DNA of 64,000 nucleotides from Mytilus californianus (taxonomy: Eukaryota > Mollusca > Bivalvia > Mytilida > Mytilidae). Positions 27,501 to 42,500 of the stretch are shown one piece after another (the stretch's first letter is position 1; every line of letters begins with the position of its first letter). Made by a program: the position numbers and the translations under genes. The notes under the pieces were generated by a model that was not told the origin of the DNA, ran no database searches, and worked only from the letters and a program-made list of their open reading frames with translations. Where the stretch lies: contig NW_026262581.1 in the NCBI RefSeq assembly GCF_021869535.1, forward strand, positions 75,979,955-76,043,954. Direction: 5' to 3'.

Positions 27501-30500
27501 GAATAACATCTGATTGGTAGGATATGTTCTCCTCTGTTTGTCCATGATTGGTTTTTTTATATATTATTTTATTTCATTTAATTAGGCCATGGGCAAAACA
27601 TCTGGTATAGCGATTCCTGAGCAAGTGTACCAGCTCACACACAATTACCGTTCACATGAAGGAATTCTCTCTCTTGCTTCGTGTATCATTGATATTCTGG
27701 TTGAATTCTTCCCAGAATCCTTTGACAGACTGAACAAAGATCAAGGACTCTTTCATGGACCAAAACCAGTATTGTTAGAGTCGTGTAGCTTCAGTGACTT
27801 GGCTCTGTTACTCAGAGGAAACAAACGTAAGACCTCTCACATCGAGTTTGGAGCTCATCAAGCCATCTTGGTTGTAAATGATGCAGCAAGAGAGAATGTT
27901 CCAGAAGAACTGCAGTGTGGTCTTATATTGACAATATATGAAGCCAAAGGTCTGGAATTTGATGATATTTTGCTCTACAATTTTTTCAGGGATTCACAGG
28001 TAAGAAAGAAATGTTTAAAATGTGTGAATTTATCATTTGACTCCATCAAGGGAAACAATGTCTTTTTTTTCATTTATATACGACCGCAAAAAAATTTGGG
28101 GGGGTGTCAATGTTTTTTCTCTCAAGATTTAAGAAATTGTAAATTTTCCAAAGAAAAATTGGGTGTCACATTTTTTTTTTTTGCTAATTCTTTGTATATA
28201 GTCTGAAAACAGATTTACTAAGTATTGCGCAACAGCACAGTGTATTGCACAACAGCAAAAAATCTTCAATTGAATATAAATTCAAATCATATAACCAATT
28301 TCAAGTTCTTTGATTACATTTATTCTGTGTCAGAAACCTATAATGTGTCAAATATTTAATTACAATCCAAATTCAGACCTGTATCAAGCTTGAATATTGT
28401 GTCCAGTTTTGCCCCAACTGTTCAGAGTTGGACCTCTGCGTTCGTATCCAGCTGCGCTCGGCGAAGCAGTATATTGTTAATAGCATAGATGCATTGATTG
28501 CCACTACCATTTATTGCTTAGCGGCAAAGGGTGACAACTATATTTTAAAATGTGTTTGTGACTGTCAATTTCCGGATTGTCAGCACTATTTCGCCTATCA
28601 CTCTATTTGACAACTGACATAGAGTTGTAAGCAGAATTACTTTTAAACTAACCCACGTACCAACCAAGACAAGACACAGTGAGTTCCGTTTTGTAAAACA
28701 TAAAAATTGTGTATAACTGTATGTTTTATCAGTACTTAACTGAAAGGAAAAATGTTAAATATTTTTGAAATGTTGATTGTTCTTTTTTGATCAAATGAAG
28801 ATTTTTCTGCAGGCTACAAAAGAATGGAGAGTAATAACAGATTTCTTGGAGAAACTATGTAGCAGTGATAAAACTTCCTCAGAAAATTTGGTCAAGATTA
28901 GCTCAGGTCAGTTTCACTATTTAATTATTTTCAATGAACATTTCATTTTGGCAAAGTTTGAAAACATTATATTATGTTTTTGTGACGAGTTCTGCAAAAG
29001 ACACCTTAATACAAATATCAATATCAGGTTTTGGTCAATAATTCTCATCTGGTGTAATGAATACTTACTTTAGCTTTGATGTAAATGTTGAAGAAATATA
29101 TGTCAGTCTCAGTCTGCATAAATGTTCATTTCACAGATACTTTCAGTTTATCGATAAACATTTTTGGTGTAATGGTTAGCTATTTGGTTTACTTGTCATG
29201 TTCTTACAAATTTGGCTCAAGTTATTGGATATCCAAGAATATCATATCTGTTCTCCATCCAGATGACTCAGGCTAACCCTACTTTCTACCTTTTTTTTCG
29301 ATCATCACAAACTCTCTTGGACCACGCTTACACAGTGCATTCATAAGAATCTATTTCAGAATTGGTCTGTTTTACCATCAGTTTTCGTTTTCAACATCTT
29401 TAGCAGCTCACCTTGCCCGAAGGTCCAGAAGAGCTATTCCCATTACTTCGTGTCTGTCGTCTCTGTAAAAGACAGGCGAAAGATACCAAAGGGATATTAT
29501 GTTAGCTTTTTCAAATTTTTTCTATTAAACAACTGATCGAATAAAACTTAACTTAGTTGTGACCTTTTACGTCATTTGGTCTCTGATGGAGAGTTGTCTC
29601 ATTGGCAATCATACCACAGCTTACTATCGGTTTTTATATCAAAGGATCCTTAGGCTATCAAGTTTGTGTTTATGTTGCTGTCAATATATTAACATGACCG
29701 CCATGGCTAAAAATGAAACATCAGGGTAAAATGCACAGAGGGACTAATACCTTGAAAACCATAACAGATAGAGAAAATCCGACAAATTTTGAGATTTTCC
29801 TTATTATATCGAAAACTATAATATAAAGGCAGAAACTGTAATCAGAACTAAATCCAAGCTATACAAAATTTACAATTATGTCTTTACAACTGAAACCATT
29901 TGTCGACTTCCTAAAAGAGTTATTGCCCTACTTGACTTTTTTTACTACTTATAATTTTCGAGTTTTTGCCTATTATCTCGAAAACTAACAAAGATTGGTA
30001 GCAAACTCCAAACGTAAAGCGAGACCAGGTGCTTCGCCAGGGTAAGCGTCTGTAAATCGAATGATTTTTTTCGCAATTTGTTTAGTTAAAATGTCAGGTA
30101 ATTAATTGAAAAGTATACACACATTCCAAAGATTTGAAACAGCAGTATTTCAATTCATATCTCCACAGGCTAATTCTAGTTTTTAACTCTTTGAACATAA
30201 GGCGGATTGTTCGTTAATTTAAACGAGGCTACCAAATATCTACAATCAACTTCTCTTAAGCTGTAGACCAATTAGAAATAAAATTGGTTAGAACCATTTC
30301 TTTTTAATTTATGTCTAATCTTTCTGTCAATATACTTACATGGCTATTATAGTATTAGTAGAACTAAGGAACAAAACAGCCAAACATGGTTAGTTTCTTT
30401 TATGCATTTCCATATAAATATGTAGCAGATTTATGTAGTACTTACATATTCAAGTTTTTAAAAACATTTCCATGACTTAATTATGACCCTTAGAATTTCT

Positions 30501-33500
30501 ATAAAATTGATTGGTAACCTTCGTTAGCCTTTTTCTATTTTTCTTTGATGTGTTTCCTGTACAATTATTTTAAACTGCATCATATGTTTTGCTAGAAATT
30601 TTGGAACAGAAAGACAGACCCAGAGCATTAACCTTTGATCCTAACCAACATAAACTGTTGAACTCTGAATTAAAGCATCTGTACACTGCAGTAACAAGAG
30701 CTAGGGTGAATGTATGGATCTTTGATGAAGATAAAGAAAAAAGAGCACCAATGTTTGAGTATTTCAAAGCGCAACATTTGGTCAAAGTCATCAGTATTGA
30801 AGATGCACAGAATTGTAAGTTTAGTGGGTGCTAGACACCTGGGTAATGCTACCAAAAAGAAAAGATCAAAGCTTGACATTATATCAGGGCCATCAATAAT
30901 GATAAATAACAGACATGTAATTTAAATATTGCCAGATTGGTTCATAGTTAAAATGATCCGATAGTGTGTTTTGACTCATTGTGATATTTTAAACATTCAC
31001 AGTTAATACATGTACTGAAAAAATAAGGGGCATATTTCTGAAATATTATTTTGAAAATCTCTTTTTTAATGAATGTGTGAGGACTGTAGACCATTATCAT
31101 GTCTTAATGTCAATGTATGCAATCAAGCTTTAATCTTATATTTTTTTGTTCCTAATGAATACTCTGGTACAACTCTTCCAACTCCGTATTGTTCGACTCT
31201 CCAAACTTTTGTTCTCTAATTAGCCAATGAATGTAATTTCTAAAACACTCACTTTTTACACTGAAAATATAATCATCGATCCAAAGATTTGACATAATCT
31301 TGATCAAAGGTCATATTATATAGATGATGGTTATTGCAATTGTCTTGTTAATATTTTCTTTTTGTCAAAACCACATCAAATTGTTTTGGATTCATGTTGT
31401 TATAAAATTGGTGTCAATCCATGATTTGATAAGTTATATAGAGTAGTTGATGTACTTACATTTGTTATTAAAAAAAGGAATAAGGATGATATTTCCAGTG
31501 TCTAAAAGAAATGAACTATAGAACAGATACCAAAATATTCATAAAAAGTATACTAACACAGTCAGTTATAAAAGAACTTATCGGCTGACTTATTTCAATT
31601 GATCGTTATAGGCTGAGCTGAACCTCTTCCTGCATATTATACCAAATTAAATTAGAAGCAAACTGTCAAGGTCATTATAATTCATTCTAGAAACAACAAC
31701 TAAAATTTGGAGGATGTTGTAACAAAAAAAAACATTAAAAACAAGTTATTTGAAATTATTTTTACCGGTATCAATTTATTATTCAAGACAACATTTTGTG
31801 TGACAAATAAATTAATTGTATATATGATTGTTTAGTATCCACTAGTGGAATGTTTGCCGAGGAATCTGCTCCAGAGGACTGGATAAAAAGAGCCCAAGAC
31901 TTCATGAAGAATAATTTGTATGAAGTAGCTGCTAAGAGTTATCGACAAGGAGGAGATTACTATATGGCAAATGTTGCTATGTGTCATCAGATGGCACTGA
32001 AATCTTCGAGAATTAAGGACAATTCTGCTCTGATGAGGGAGGAGTTCTTGTTGGCTGCTGAACAATATCTGGAAGTTGAGCTTCCTGCAAAAGCTGCGAT
32101 TTGTTTACAGAATGCTAGAGAGAAGGAGCTTATGGCTTATGTGTACGAAAAAATGGGACAAGTACGATAGCTTAATATAAATATTACAAAAATATAACAA
32201 TATTAATATTTAAATAAAAAAGCTACGTACATTAAACGAGCATGATTCAACGTATAATCATAACACATAGGGCTGGTAATACCACATACTTTGTAGTATA
32301 TTGTTTTATACAGTGAAATATCCACAACATAATAATTGTACCTCAGGAGGTAGGGTAGATTAGCAATCGTTTCAATAAATCAACAGTCTATTGTTTTGAC
32401 AATGACAGTATAATTATTTTTAGTATCAGTTTAACAGTATATTGTTGCTTGCTTATAGTTAATAGTATTTAGTGGCCTTACATTACAGATGTAGTCTTTA
32501 TATGTTAAAGGTAAGGGCAGGAAATAGGAAGTCGTGTTACTGTAACAATTTATTTAGCAAAATAATAATCATTTATTTTCTTACCAACAGTTGAATGAAA
32601 ATATTTGACACTACGATAATTGTTAACTACTCTCATATCATCTTTATTTAAGTGATAAAGCAATGCCTTAATTACTACTTTTAGTTGGACAAAGCTGCAG
32701 AAACTTACAGAAAATTAAAACGCCCAATAGAGAGTAGTGCCTGTTATGAGCGATTGGGATTCTTTGACAAGGCAATATCTACATTGTATGACCATAAATT
32801 ATTTGACATGGCAAATGACATATTGAAAAGATACAAGTTACAGATAAAGGTAATATTATGTAGAAAAAATGTATTCAATTTTTTATCACATAGAGCCTCT
32901 TGTTTCTTATGGCCAAACAGGAAAATTGTTTTTCTCTATGATTCAAATTGGCTCATGTACCTTCATTCATATCACTTCGAAGTCACAGATCAATGTAACT
33001 GACCTCATGAAGCCTTCAGACAATGCTCTACGAATTTAAATGTTTAATTTCATTCAGTTTTGGTTTTTTTGAATATCCAAAACAAGACACTATTGTTGTA
33101 AGGTGGACACACACTTGCCTACAACTCCTGCTAGACCAATAGACCAGCAGACCATTTAAAACCCAAAGGTGAAATTTGCAAATATTTTGGTATATTTATA
33201 TAGCATTGATTTCTTGGGTTTCCAGGAATTATCAAACACCTATACGGTACTTCTGCAAGTTTATTGAATGTTTATTTACTCGGTAAAATACACAATGTAC
33301 TTGCAACGCACACAAATTCGTCAATAGTTTTCATAATAGTTGTTGCGGGTTTTTTTGGCAATTCATGCAAACTCAATTCAATTCAATTTGTAAGGGAATG
33401 TTGTCACCAACAGTTGGTACTTCTGAGTGTCAAATATAATGTCACATTTTCATAAAAGTAATTGCTACCTAAACACGATGGGTGGCCGTGCCACATGTGG

Positions 33501-36500
33501 AGCAGGATCTGCTTACCCTTCCAGAGCACCTGAGGTCACCCCGGACTTTTGGTGTGGTTCGTGTTGCTCAGTCTTTGGTTTTCTTGGTTGTGTTTTGTGT
33601 AATGTTGTTTGTCATTTTGGTCTTTTTTTTCGCCATGATGTCCGTTGATTTTCCAGTTTGAATTTCCCTTTTGTATCTTTCGCCTCTCTTTCATAAGGAT
33701 TATAACTAACTAAACTGATGAGGGGAGATCAATTTAACACATATGTGTTTGATTCATGGGAGACAACTATCTTAGGCTCTACTTCAAATCAACCAGTTAT
33801 GCACTGTTTGTGAAATGAATAGAAAACAAGAACGGATTCTTCAATTTTTCCATTTGTATATAAAACGATTACTCTGAGCAATCCCTGTTGAAAATATCAT
33901 TAGTGGTTATTGACAAGGTGTTAATTCATTCATCAAAAAGGTTTTCCTATTCGATATATGAAAATAATTTAGTTTTTGCCCCAGTAATTTTTGGGGAAAG
34001 CAAGATTTAATATTTTTTACAAATTTTACTTTTTATATGTGAACTATCTTGCAAACAAAAAAATTATTATATATGAAAGTATATATCTACTTTATTGCAG
34101 ACTGGTCTTGTGTGTTTGGTTTACAAAAATACTCAAACCAAAACGAGGTCATATCCAAATACTTTCGAAAACAGATTGACATTAACATTTTCTTTTGGTA
34201 TAAAACAGAGACGAAATATTCCAAAGGGATAATCAAACACATAAGTCGAAAAATGACAATACCATGGAACAAAAAGAAAAACGACCAAAGTCAAATAACG
34301 GTATACAAAACACAACATAGAAAACTAAAGACTGAGCAACACGAACCCCCACAAAAACCGGGGGTGGTCTCAGGTGCTCTACAAGGGTAAGCAGATCCTG
34401 TTCCAATATAAAAAGCTATTATTATTGTTGTTGAAATCCACTACTACCTAAATGAAGGAATAATTTAACAGGTAGCAACTAGTCAATGTTGTTACTTATT
34501 ATCATTATAAATCTAAGATTAAAAAACCTTCAAATCAAAATATTGCATATATCATATTTCACTTAATTTAATTTTTTTTCAATTAAGATTTACTTCAATA
34601 TTGAATTTTTATTACTATATTTCGAAGACAAATTTGGTCGACATTATGTAAAATGAATTGCTCATTTAAGTTAATTGTGTTAACAATATTGATTATCTCT
34701 AATCAACACGTTTATTTTTCTCTTTTTAGGAATTTGAAGAGACAGGCAAGTCTGTTCCTCAACATCTCATTGATCATGCACCAGTAAAAAAACACACAGA
34801 AGAACAGCTTGCCTTTGCAGCAGCAGACATGTATCATTCAACAAACAATATTGGCAGAATGTTGGCATCTTTAAACAGATTACCAAATATTGACCACAGA
34901 ATAAATTTCCTGATGAACCTTCACACTACAAAGAATAATTACATGTCACATGCTGCAGAGATTTTAATGCATAATGGTAAAAAGAATATGTGAGAGTTAC
35001 CTTGTCATAACTGCACAAAATTCGAAAAATTTACTAATATTTTATCTTACAATAATTTCATTGCATGTAAGTTTTATACGATTCCGTAATTTTGATTGGC
35101 CGAGGCAGTCCGAAAGTTATATTTTATTTCCGTATAAAATTCAACATTAATGACTGTACATGCTATCCATGGCAATGATAAAACAATGGATAGAAAAACA
35201 AACGAAAGACTCGATTTAAATTGTAATTTTATGGTTGTAATATAAAAATGTAGTTGAAAATTGTAGAATTGAAGTTTATTTTTGTAATTCTATAGTGGTG
35301 TAAAGGCATTGAACGTGCACACATTCTTAATATGAAGCGCTAGATACAAAATTTGATTCGGTCAACGCTCTTAAACCACAAGAAAATTACAGAAAAATAC
35401 TTTCAATTCTTAGATATACTGTTATCTTGATACAAATTAATTTTTTAAACTGGTTGATAAGATCTATGTTTTGAGTGTTCTGCCAGATATTTGCTATACT
35501 TTTCTGGCCATAAAATCGTTAACGCCTATTTTCAGTTTAGCCATGATCCAGTATCAGTATTTAATATCATTTGGTTTTCATTGTATTTCATCCACTAGCT
35601 TCTGCAAATATTTTATTCCTCTGCAACTGCTGATCTAATTGAAATAAAACATTACAGAAGTTTCTCTTTGACAGTTTAGATAATTAAAGTCATTTCATTC
35701 CTTCAACTAACAGTGTCACCATGGCTGAACATAAGGGTCTAACAGCTGTCTAATATTTTGAAAATCTGATGTTGGTATAGACAATATGACAGGGAAAAAA
35801 TGTCCAGAAAGTTAAAATCTAAAAATGTTTTAATTTAACTTAAAACATCAAGTGGTTTGTTTAAGGAGTTATTGGCCTTAAATTTTTGCATGTAATCTTA
35901 TTATAGTGAAAGCTTTTCTTAATAGATAGAATTTATAAGCAAAAATGTAAAAATGATCTGATTACATTATCTATAAGCATACCTATTTGACTAGGTAACC
36001 TATCTATTGTCTCATTATAGGAGTTATTTTGCTTAAATGTTGGCATTTCTGTCTTTTGTCTTATCTTGTCTTGTTTTAAAACAGAAACTGTTACATGCAA
36101 AAATAATCAGTAACCTCTTACTTACAAATCATCAATTTCATTAAATTTATCGATTAACTCCTTATCTTAATTCTTGTCTTTAAACATAGATTCTTAGAAA
36201 ATGTTTAGTGGTATAAACATTTATAAAAAGAAAGAAATCGTACACATAAAACATGATCATCAATAGAAGATCTTAAAAAAATATACAATATATGGTGCCA
36301 TGAATTAATGGTTTGATAGCTTAAGTGTTTTTAGAAATTATCCTGAAAATATAATTGAGAAGAGAAACTTTAAATGGGAACTAGCTGTTAAATTTTTGTT
36401 CACTGACTTGACTCTAATTCGCATATTTGATTTATAGCATACTAAGCTGCATATCCAAACAAATTAGAAAAAACAATTAACAGTGGATTGACTCAATATA

Positions 36501-39500
36501 ATGTATCATCATTTGGTACACATTTTAGACGCCATTGAATTATCCATCGACTACCAACGGTCGTATAACCCGAAACAAACATTTAAATAAATAAACAGAC
36601 ATCTAAGTGCAATAGTATAATGACGATTTTTCGAGGTCTGTTTGATTTGATTTAAATATCAAAAATATGTAAAACATCGTTTAACCTGTATTCAAAGGAT
36701 TTTTTGTGGGTGATATCAGTCAAAGAAATGGTTATTCTTGGTGTCTCCCTTTTTTCAGCTCAAAGATCAAAGTGAACTTTTCTCATCACTTGGTTTCCGT
36801 CTTTCCGTCATTTTGTACAACACAGATGAAGGTACTGCTATGCAATGTCTACAATATCCACTATGCTTGTTTTTCTTTTTCTTTTTCTTTTCAGGTTGTA
36901 TAAAAGAAGCCGCTGAATTATACTTAAAACAAGGACAAATCAGGAAAGCATTATTCCTTTTCAGAGACATTGAAGAGAAAGATTTTGTTGGCTACTGTCA
37001 AATCACGATTGCCACTGTAGAATGTACTATCAATACGGATGGAAGTGGAACCTCTGAAAAACTTGATCAAGTAAAACAAGATTTACAATCGGCTATTGAC
37101 CTGTATCATAATCTCACCGGAAGTACATGTTACAAGTTTGATAACCCCAAGCATGGAGCCGGAGAGGCAGAACTCTTATTAGGACAGTTAACAGATGATA
37201 CTAAGCGAATTACAACTGCATTTGCAAACTTTACATTCAAGCAGCGGAAGCAATATAAAGCTGGACAATTAGAATGTTCAAACTGGATGGTTAATCATTC
37301 AGATTTATCTAACCGAGAAAATCTATATAGGGTCATCAATGCAATGCCAGATTTATTTGAAGTGTTGAGAATTATCCTTACTGCTGAAACATTATTAGAC
37401 AAGGAATATTTGAAACAGATTTTCATGTTTTATGGATTAGAAACAATTTCAGGCACAAACTTAGTACTCAACCCACAGCATAAGCCAAGAATATTGAAAC
37501 TAGTTATAGGAAGATATGTTTCAGAAAACGATCTGAGGACTGCCAAAGCAGAAATCAAAACCCAAGATGCTACACTTGTAATTGCTGAACATTTGATAAG
37601 GCGAGCCAAAGAATGGTTTAAGATAATAGAAGGGGAAATTTATAAACAGCACAGAAAGTTCGCGCAGTGTCCTTTGTACACGGCAGGGTTGAGAAAGAAC
37701 ACGGAAAGTGACTGCTGTGATGGTTTGCATAAGAAGATTACCGTGAATGAATTCAGGGAATTGATAGAACTTGATCAATTGTTTATGGAAATGGAGTATT
37801 ATGTTGATGAAGGGATTGCAAATTTGTTAAAAAAAAATATACGAAGTGAAATAAAAAGCCTTTTTGGTGAATTTATCAATAACAAATATTGTTCATGTAA
37901 ATTGTTGGTAGGGGACTTATTTCAACATTTTAGACACGGCTCAGGTATCTCTGACACAATTAACCAAGCTATGGATTTGCAAACAACTTTAACCGAATAT
38001 TCAAATGTTCAGATGTGTATGAAGAGATACTTTGACCATGAATATGAGTTCATGAAAGAAAAGAAAAATCTAAAGAGAGAAAGAAATACAGAGTTGTTTA
38101 TGGAAATGGGATTTCTGTTGAAGCTTATGAAACTTCCTATTCTCATATCAACATTAGTCTTCAATTTTCAAAAAGATGTACAAGAAGAATTAAATGAGAG
38201 GGGACTGCAGGTTTCAAGTGTGAATGATATAGGATTCTTAATAAATGACGGAGGAACAGTATACTGCATTGTTAGTCAATTCTTGCATGCTTATAGAGAA
38301 ATGTTTTCCTCACGCAATAATTCCAGGGAGGCTTTGATTTTGTTTGCAAAATTCATACAACAAGTAAGACATTCAAACTCTGAACTTATCCTTCCAGATC
38401 TTACCCTTTTACTTACGTGGACAGAATTTTTCACAACGACTTCGTTATGTATGGAAAGTAAATTCTCTTTAAATCCTGATTCATGGTTTGTTGTACCGTC
38501 ATCATACATAACATTAGTCTATTTTATTGATTCAAGTTACATGAAAGAAAATGGGATTACAACATTCGAATCAATAACACGTCAAAAGTATGCACCAGAA
38601 CCAGATAAAATTCGAAACAGAATAGAAAGGTTTGTTGGAATGTTAGCAGGCACCGATAACAGGTTGAATGTAATCAGAAAGGTCTTCCAAAACCTTTCAG
38701 AAGCAATGAAGGAAGTACAGACTGGTGATGATCAGAAGGAAGAAGAAATCATTGGTGTCCAGTATACTGCAAATGCTATTAATGCTATAGGTATTGCTGA
38801 AAGAGTCCTTGTTTTAAGTTTGATATTGTTAGCCAATATGGGAATGACAGTTTACTCAAAATCAGAAACCTACGTTATCAGAGAACTCTGCAGAATTGAA
38901 CTGCCTTTACATAGTCCTAAAAGGCTTTTAAGAGCATTAGAAAAGATTAAATGTTCAAGTAGTGTTTTAGATATTGTTCATTGCCTAAAAATCCTTATTC
39001 ATGAACGAGATGACGATCTTCTATTATGTCGATGGGATCAAAATCAGAACAGAAGATATGGGATAGTCTCAGAACCACTGCAGGAATTTACCATGTTTAG
39101 TTCCACTTTTAGTTCACCTGAAACTAAACTTGTAGTAGATAATCCTCAAATAGTTCTAGCTCAACAGAAAACAGTTGTGGAAGAGGACATTCATATGGTA
39201 GAAGAGCAAAGTACAGACGTAGAGGCAGTTAGAATACAGTTAGAAGATGAAAACAAAAGAAACAAAGCTGCTGTCGTTATTGCAAAATGTTTTCGAATTT
39301 TTTTGCTCATTAGAAAATGCAAAATCTTGAGCGATCTTTGTGAAAAATATCAGAGGAAGGAACAATTGAAAGATGAAATGGGAATTTTTGCAGATATTGT
39401 AGTAGATGATAAAATGTGTGGAATATGTGGGGAAGTTTTTCAAGATGTACAAAAAGAGTCCTCTAAACATGCAAGTTATGCCGAGGTCACACGCAAATAT

Positions 39501-42500
39501 ATTGATAATTCCTCCAGACAACCAACTTCTCCTCTAGAGGCAGGGTCTCTCCATTTAATTAAAGGCATGGATGGTCATCAGTCAGAGATTTTTGATGCAA
39601 ATGCTTTAAAAGAAGTCACTGAACTCTCACAAAAACAGAGTCACATGACACTTTATTCTCACTGCCAGAAACAAAAACAATTTAGTTTTTTCAAAGAACA
39701 GTATGTCATAGAAATAAAAGAAGATCTTCATGTCGTAAATATGTTTATTGAAAAATATGAATTACGTTCAACAGCAGCAAAAACCTGGTATAAAGATTTT
39801 ACGTTAAAAGTGACAAATTTACTTTTTTCTCACGAGGAGTTAGAGAATATCATAAGGAAAATAATGGAGACGAAGGATTGGGGTAACACTACAGTGCTTC
39901 AAAAATCCAAAGAAATCATTGGTAGCATGAAAGAGATATCTCAATGGGTATCTGAAATTTACAGTAAACAATCAAAGGTATTGTAACAATCAAATGTATT
40001 GCTTTAATCAATCACAAACAACTATTTACAATAAGTTTTACATTTCCACATAGATTTGTTTTATAAATATAAGAGTAAAGAGATCAAGTATGATTGCCAA
40101 TGAGACAACTATCCACCAAAGTTCAAATGAAGCGAATTTAATCAATTATATGCAACCGTACTGCCTTCAACAATGAGGGAAAAAACATATAATTAAATGT
40201 ACAAACTTTGAATAATAAAGAAATGAAAATAACACTTTATAAATTGTATGCGTCCGATGCATTTCTGGATTTACATTCATCTGAAACACTCAAGGCCAAA
40301 TATTTGAATACCAAGCTTTTATAAGTACTGTAATCTGTAAAAAAGCTTAATGAAAAAAAATTAATAGCCAAGTCCATCTAAGGTCAACTTTGCCTGAGAG
40401 AGTTGGAACCTCAGTTTCTTAAATATTTCTAAATTTATAAATGGCTAATTTAAGAAAGGTATGTTACAAATCATACAATAAACGAAGCACTGACTACCGT
40501 AACTGAGCTAATTCAATGTATAATTGAATCCTTTATGCCAAGGAATAAATCCTTCCATGGAATCTTTATATTAAGTTGCCTTATCTTTTGGGTCCTGTAT
40601 ACTTGTGACCAAGAGTTGAAATCATTCCTCAGTAAAGGACCTAAATATCGTCCCCCGTCAATTATTAATTGGAATGAGTGTCGTAACATCATCCACGACT
40701 CACTCCGTACTTACTGCTCTAAATGGATAAAACGAGAAAAAGCTGACAAGAAATAATTAGATTCTTTTTTTAATTCGGTAATGAAAATAGTTGATATACG
40801 TATTCAACATTTTGAAGATCATTTTACTCCTAACAACAACCATAATAGCCCAATTTCCCGTATCAAACATAAGCTAAAAGAACTCGCCAAGGAATATATT
40901 TTTGTCCCGGCTGATAAGGTTGCTAACAATATCATTATTGTTTGACGTAAATTTTACATTGATGTTCTACAAAAGGAAATCACGAATTCACCAACATTCC
41001 AACTGACTCCATTTTCGGGAAATGACATCTGTAACAAACATAAACTTTAGCTACCTCTTTACTAGCAGAACCAAATACAATGAAAGTTTCCACTATGTAC
41101 TGGATTCCGAAACTGCACAAAACTCCTTACAAATATGATTTATTTCGTCTTTAAGCCATTGTTCCACTACTAAACTATCTATTCTACTTACTAGTACACT
41201 TGGTACAATCAAAAACCTGGTAATAAATTGTTCAAATAAGGCCTTTGAAAATAGTGGAATTAATTACTTTTGGAGTGTCAAAAATTCGTTGGAAGTACTT
41301 GATAAATTGCATGCTTATATTGGTGATTTCGAATCTGTTCAAAGTTTTGATTTTTCTACCCTATATACCACGTTGCCTCATAATCTTATTAAGAAAAAAT
41401 TCACACACCTTATTAAATGGGCATTTAAAAAGTTGGAATGCGAATATATATGTTCAAACTTTTTTATGGAATTTTTTAGTAACAACAAACAAAAGAACTA
41501 TGTCAATTGGACCTGCTTTGATACTATAACTGCCCTTGAATTTTTACTAGATAACATTTTTGTTCGCTATGGAGATTCCGTATATCGTCAGGTTATTGGA
41601 ATTCCCATGGAGACTAACTGTGCACCACTTATTGCGGACCTGTTTCTGTATTGTTATGAGTTACAATTTATGACTAAAATCAGCAAAGACCCATCGAAAC
41701 AACATATGATTCAAAAATTTAATAACACTTTTAGATATTTAGATGATATATTGGCTCTCAATAATGACGACTTCAGTATGTACACTAAAGAGATTTATCC
41801 TGCCAAACTGACTTTAAATAAAGCTAATACTAGCAATGAACACTGCCCTTTCCTGGGTCTTGATATCTTTATCTTTAACGGGAAGCTTAATACCAAAATT
41901 TATGATAAAAGAGATGATTTTTCATTTCCTATTGTTAATTATCCATTTTTAGATGGTGACGTTCCCTTGTCTCCATCTTATGGTATTTATATATCTCAAA
42001 TTGTTCGATTCGCTCGTGTATGTAACAACGTATTTGATTTTAACGAAAGAAATCTCTGTATTACTGAAAAATTATTACACCAGGGTTTTCGATATCACAA
42101 ACTAGTCAAAACATTTACTAAATTTTATCATCGGTACAAGGACATCATTCGTAAATATAAATCGACATGCAGACATCTTATACGTTCAGGTATATCACAT
42201 CCAATATTTTATGGTAATATTCTTTACAAAGCACAAAAATGTCGGCATTCACCTCAAAAGCTAACCAAACCTTTAAACAGACTTATTCGGAAAGGATATA
42301 GTTACGATACTGTTGTCAAGTCATTAAGGATTGCATATGTTGGTATTAATATTGATTCACTCATAGGGTCTTTGCATCAGAAATAAACACATTTATTCTA
42401 AAACTAGTTGTTGGCATGATACGGATTATGTTCTTCTCATATATTTTATGATGGTATGATACTAAACCCCTAACGGGAGGGATTGTACTTGATTTTCATA

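Noticed and set aside
36738-36894. Upstream start of the giant exon at an ATG
   Set aside because: This part is preceded by no acceptor, lies before a strong pyrimidine tract and AG at 36894, and the phase from exon 15 requires entry at 36895.
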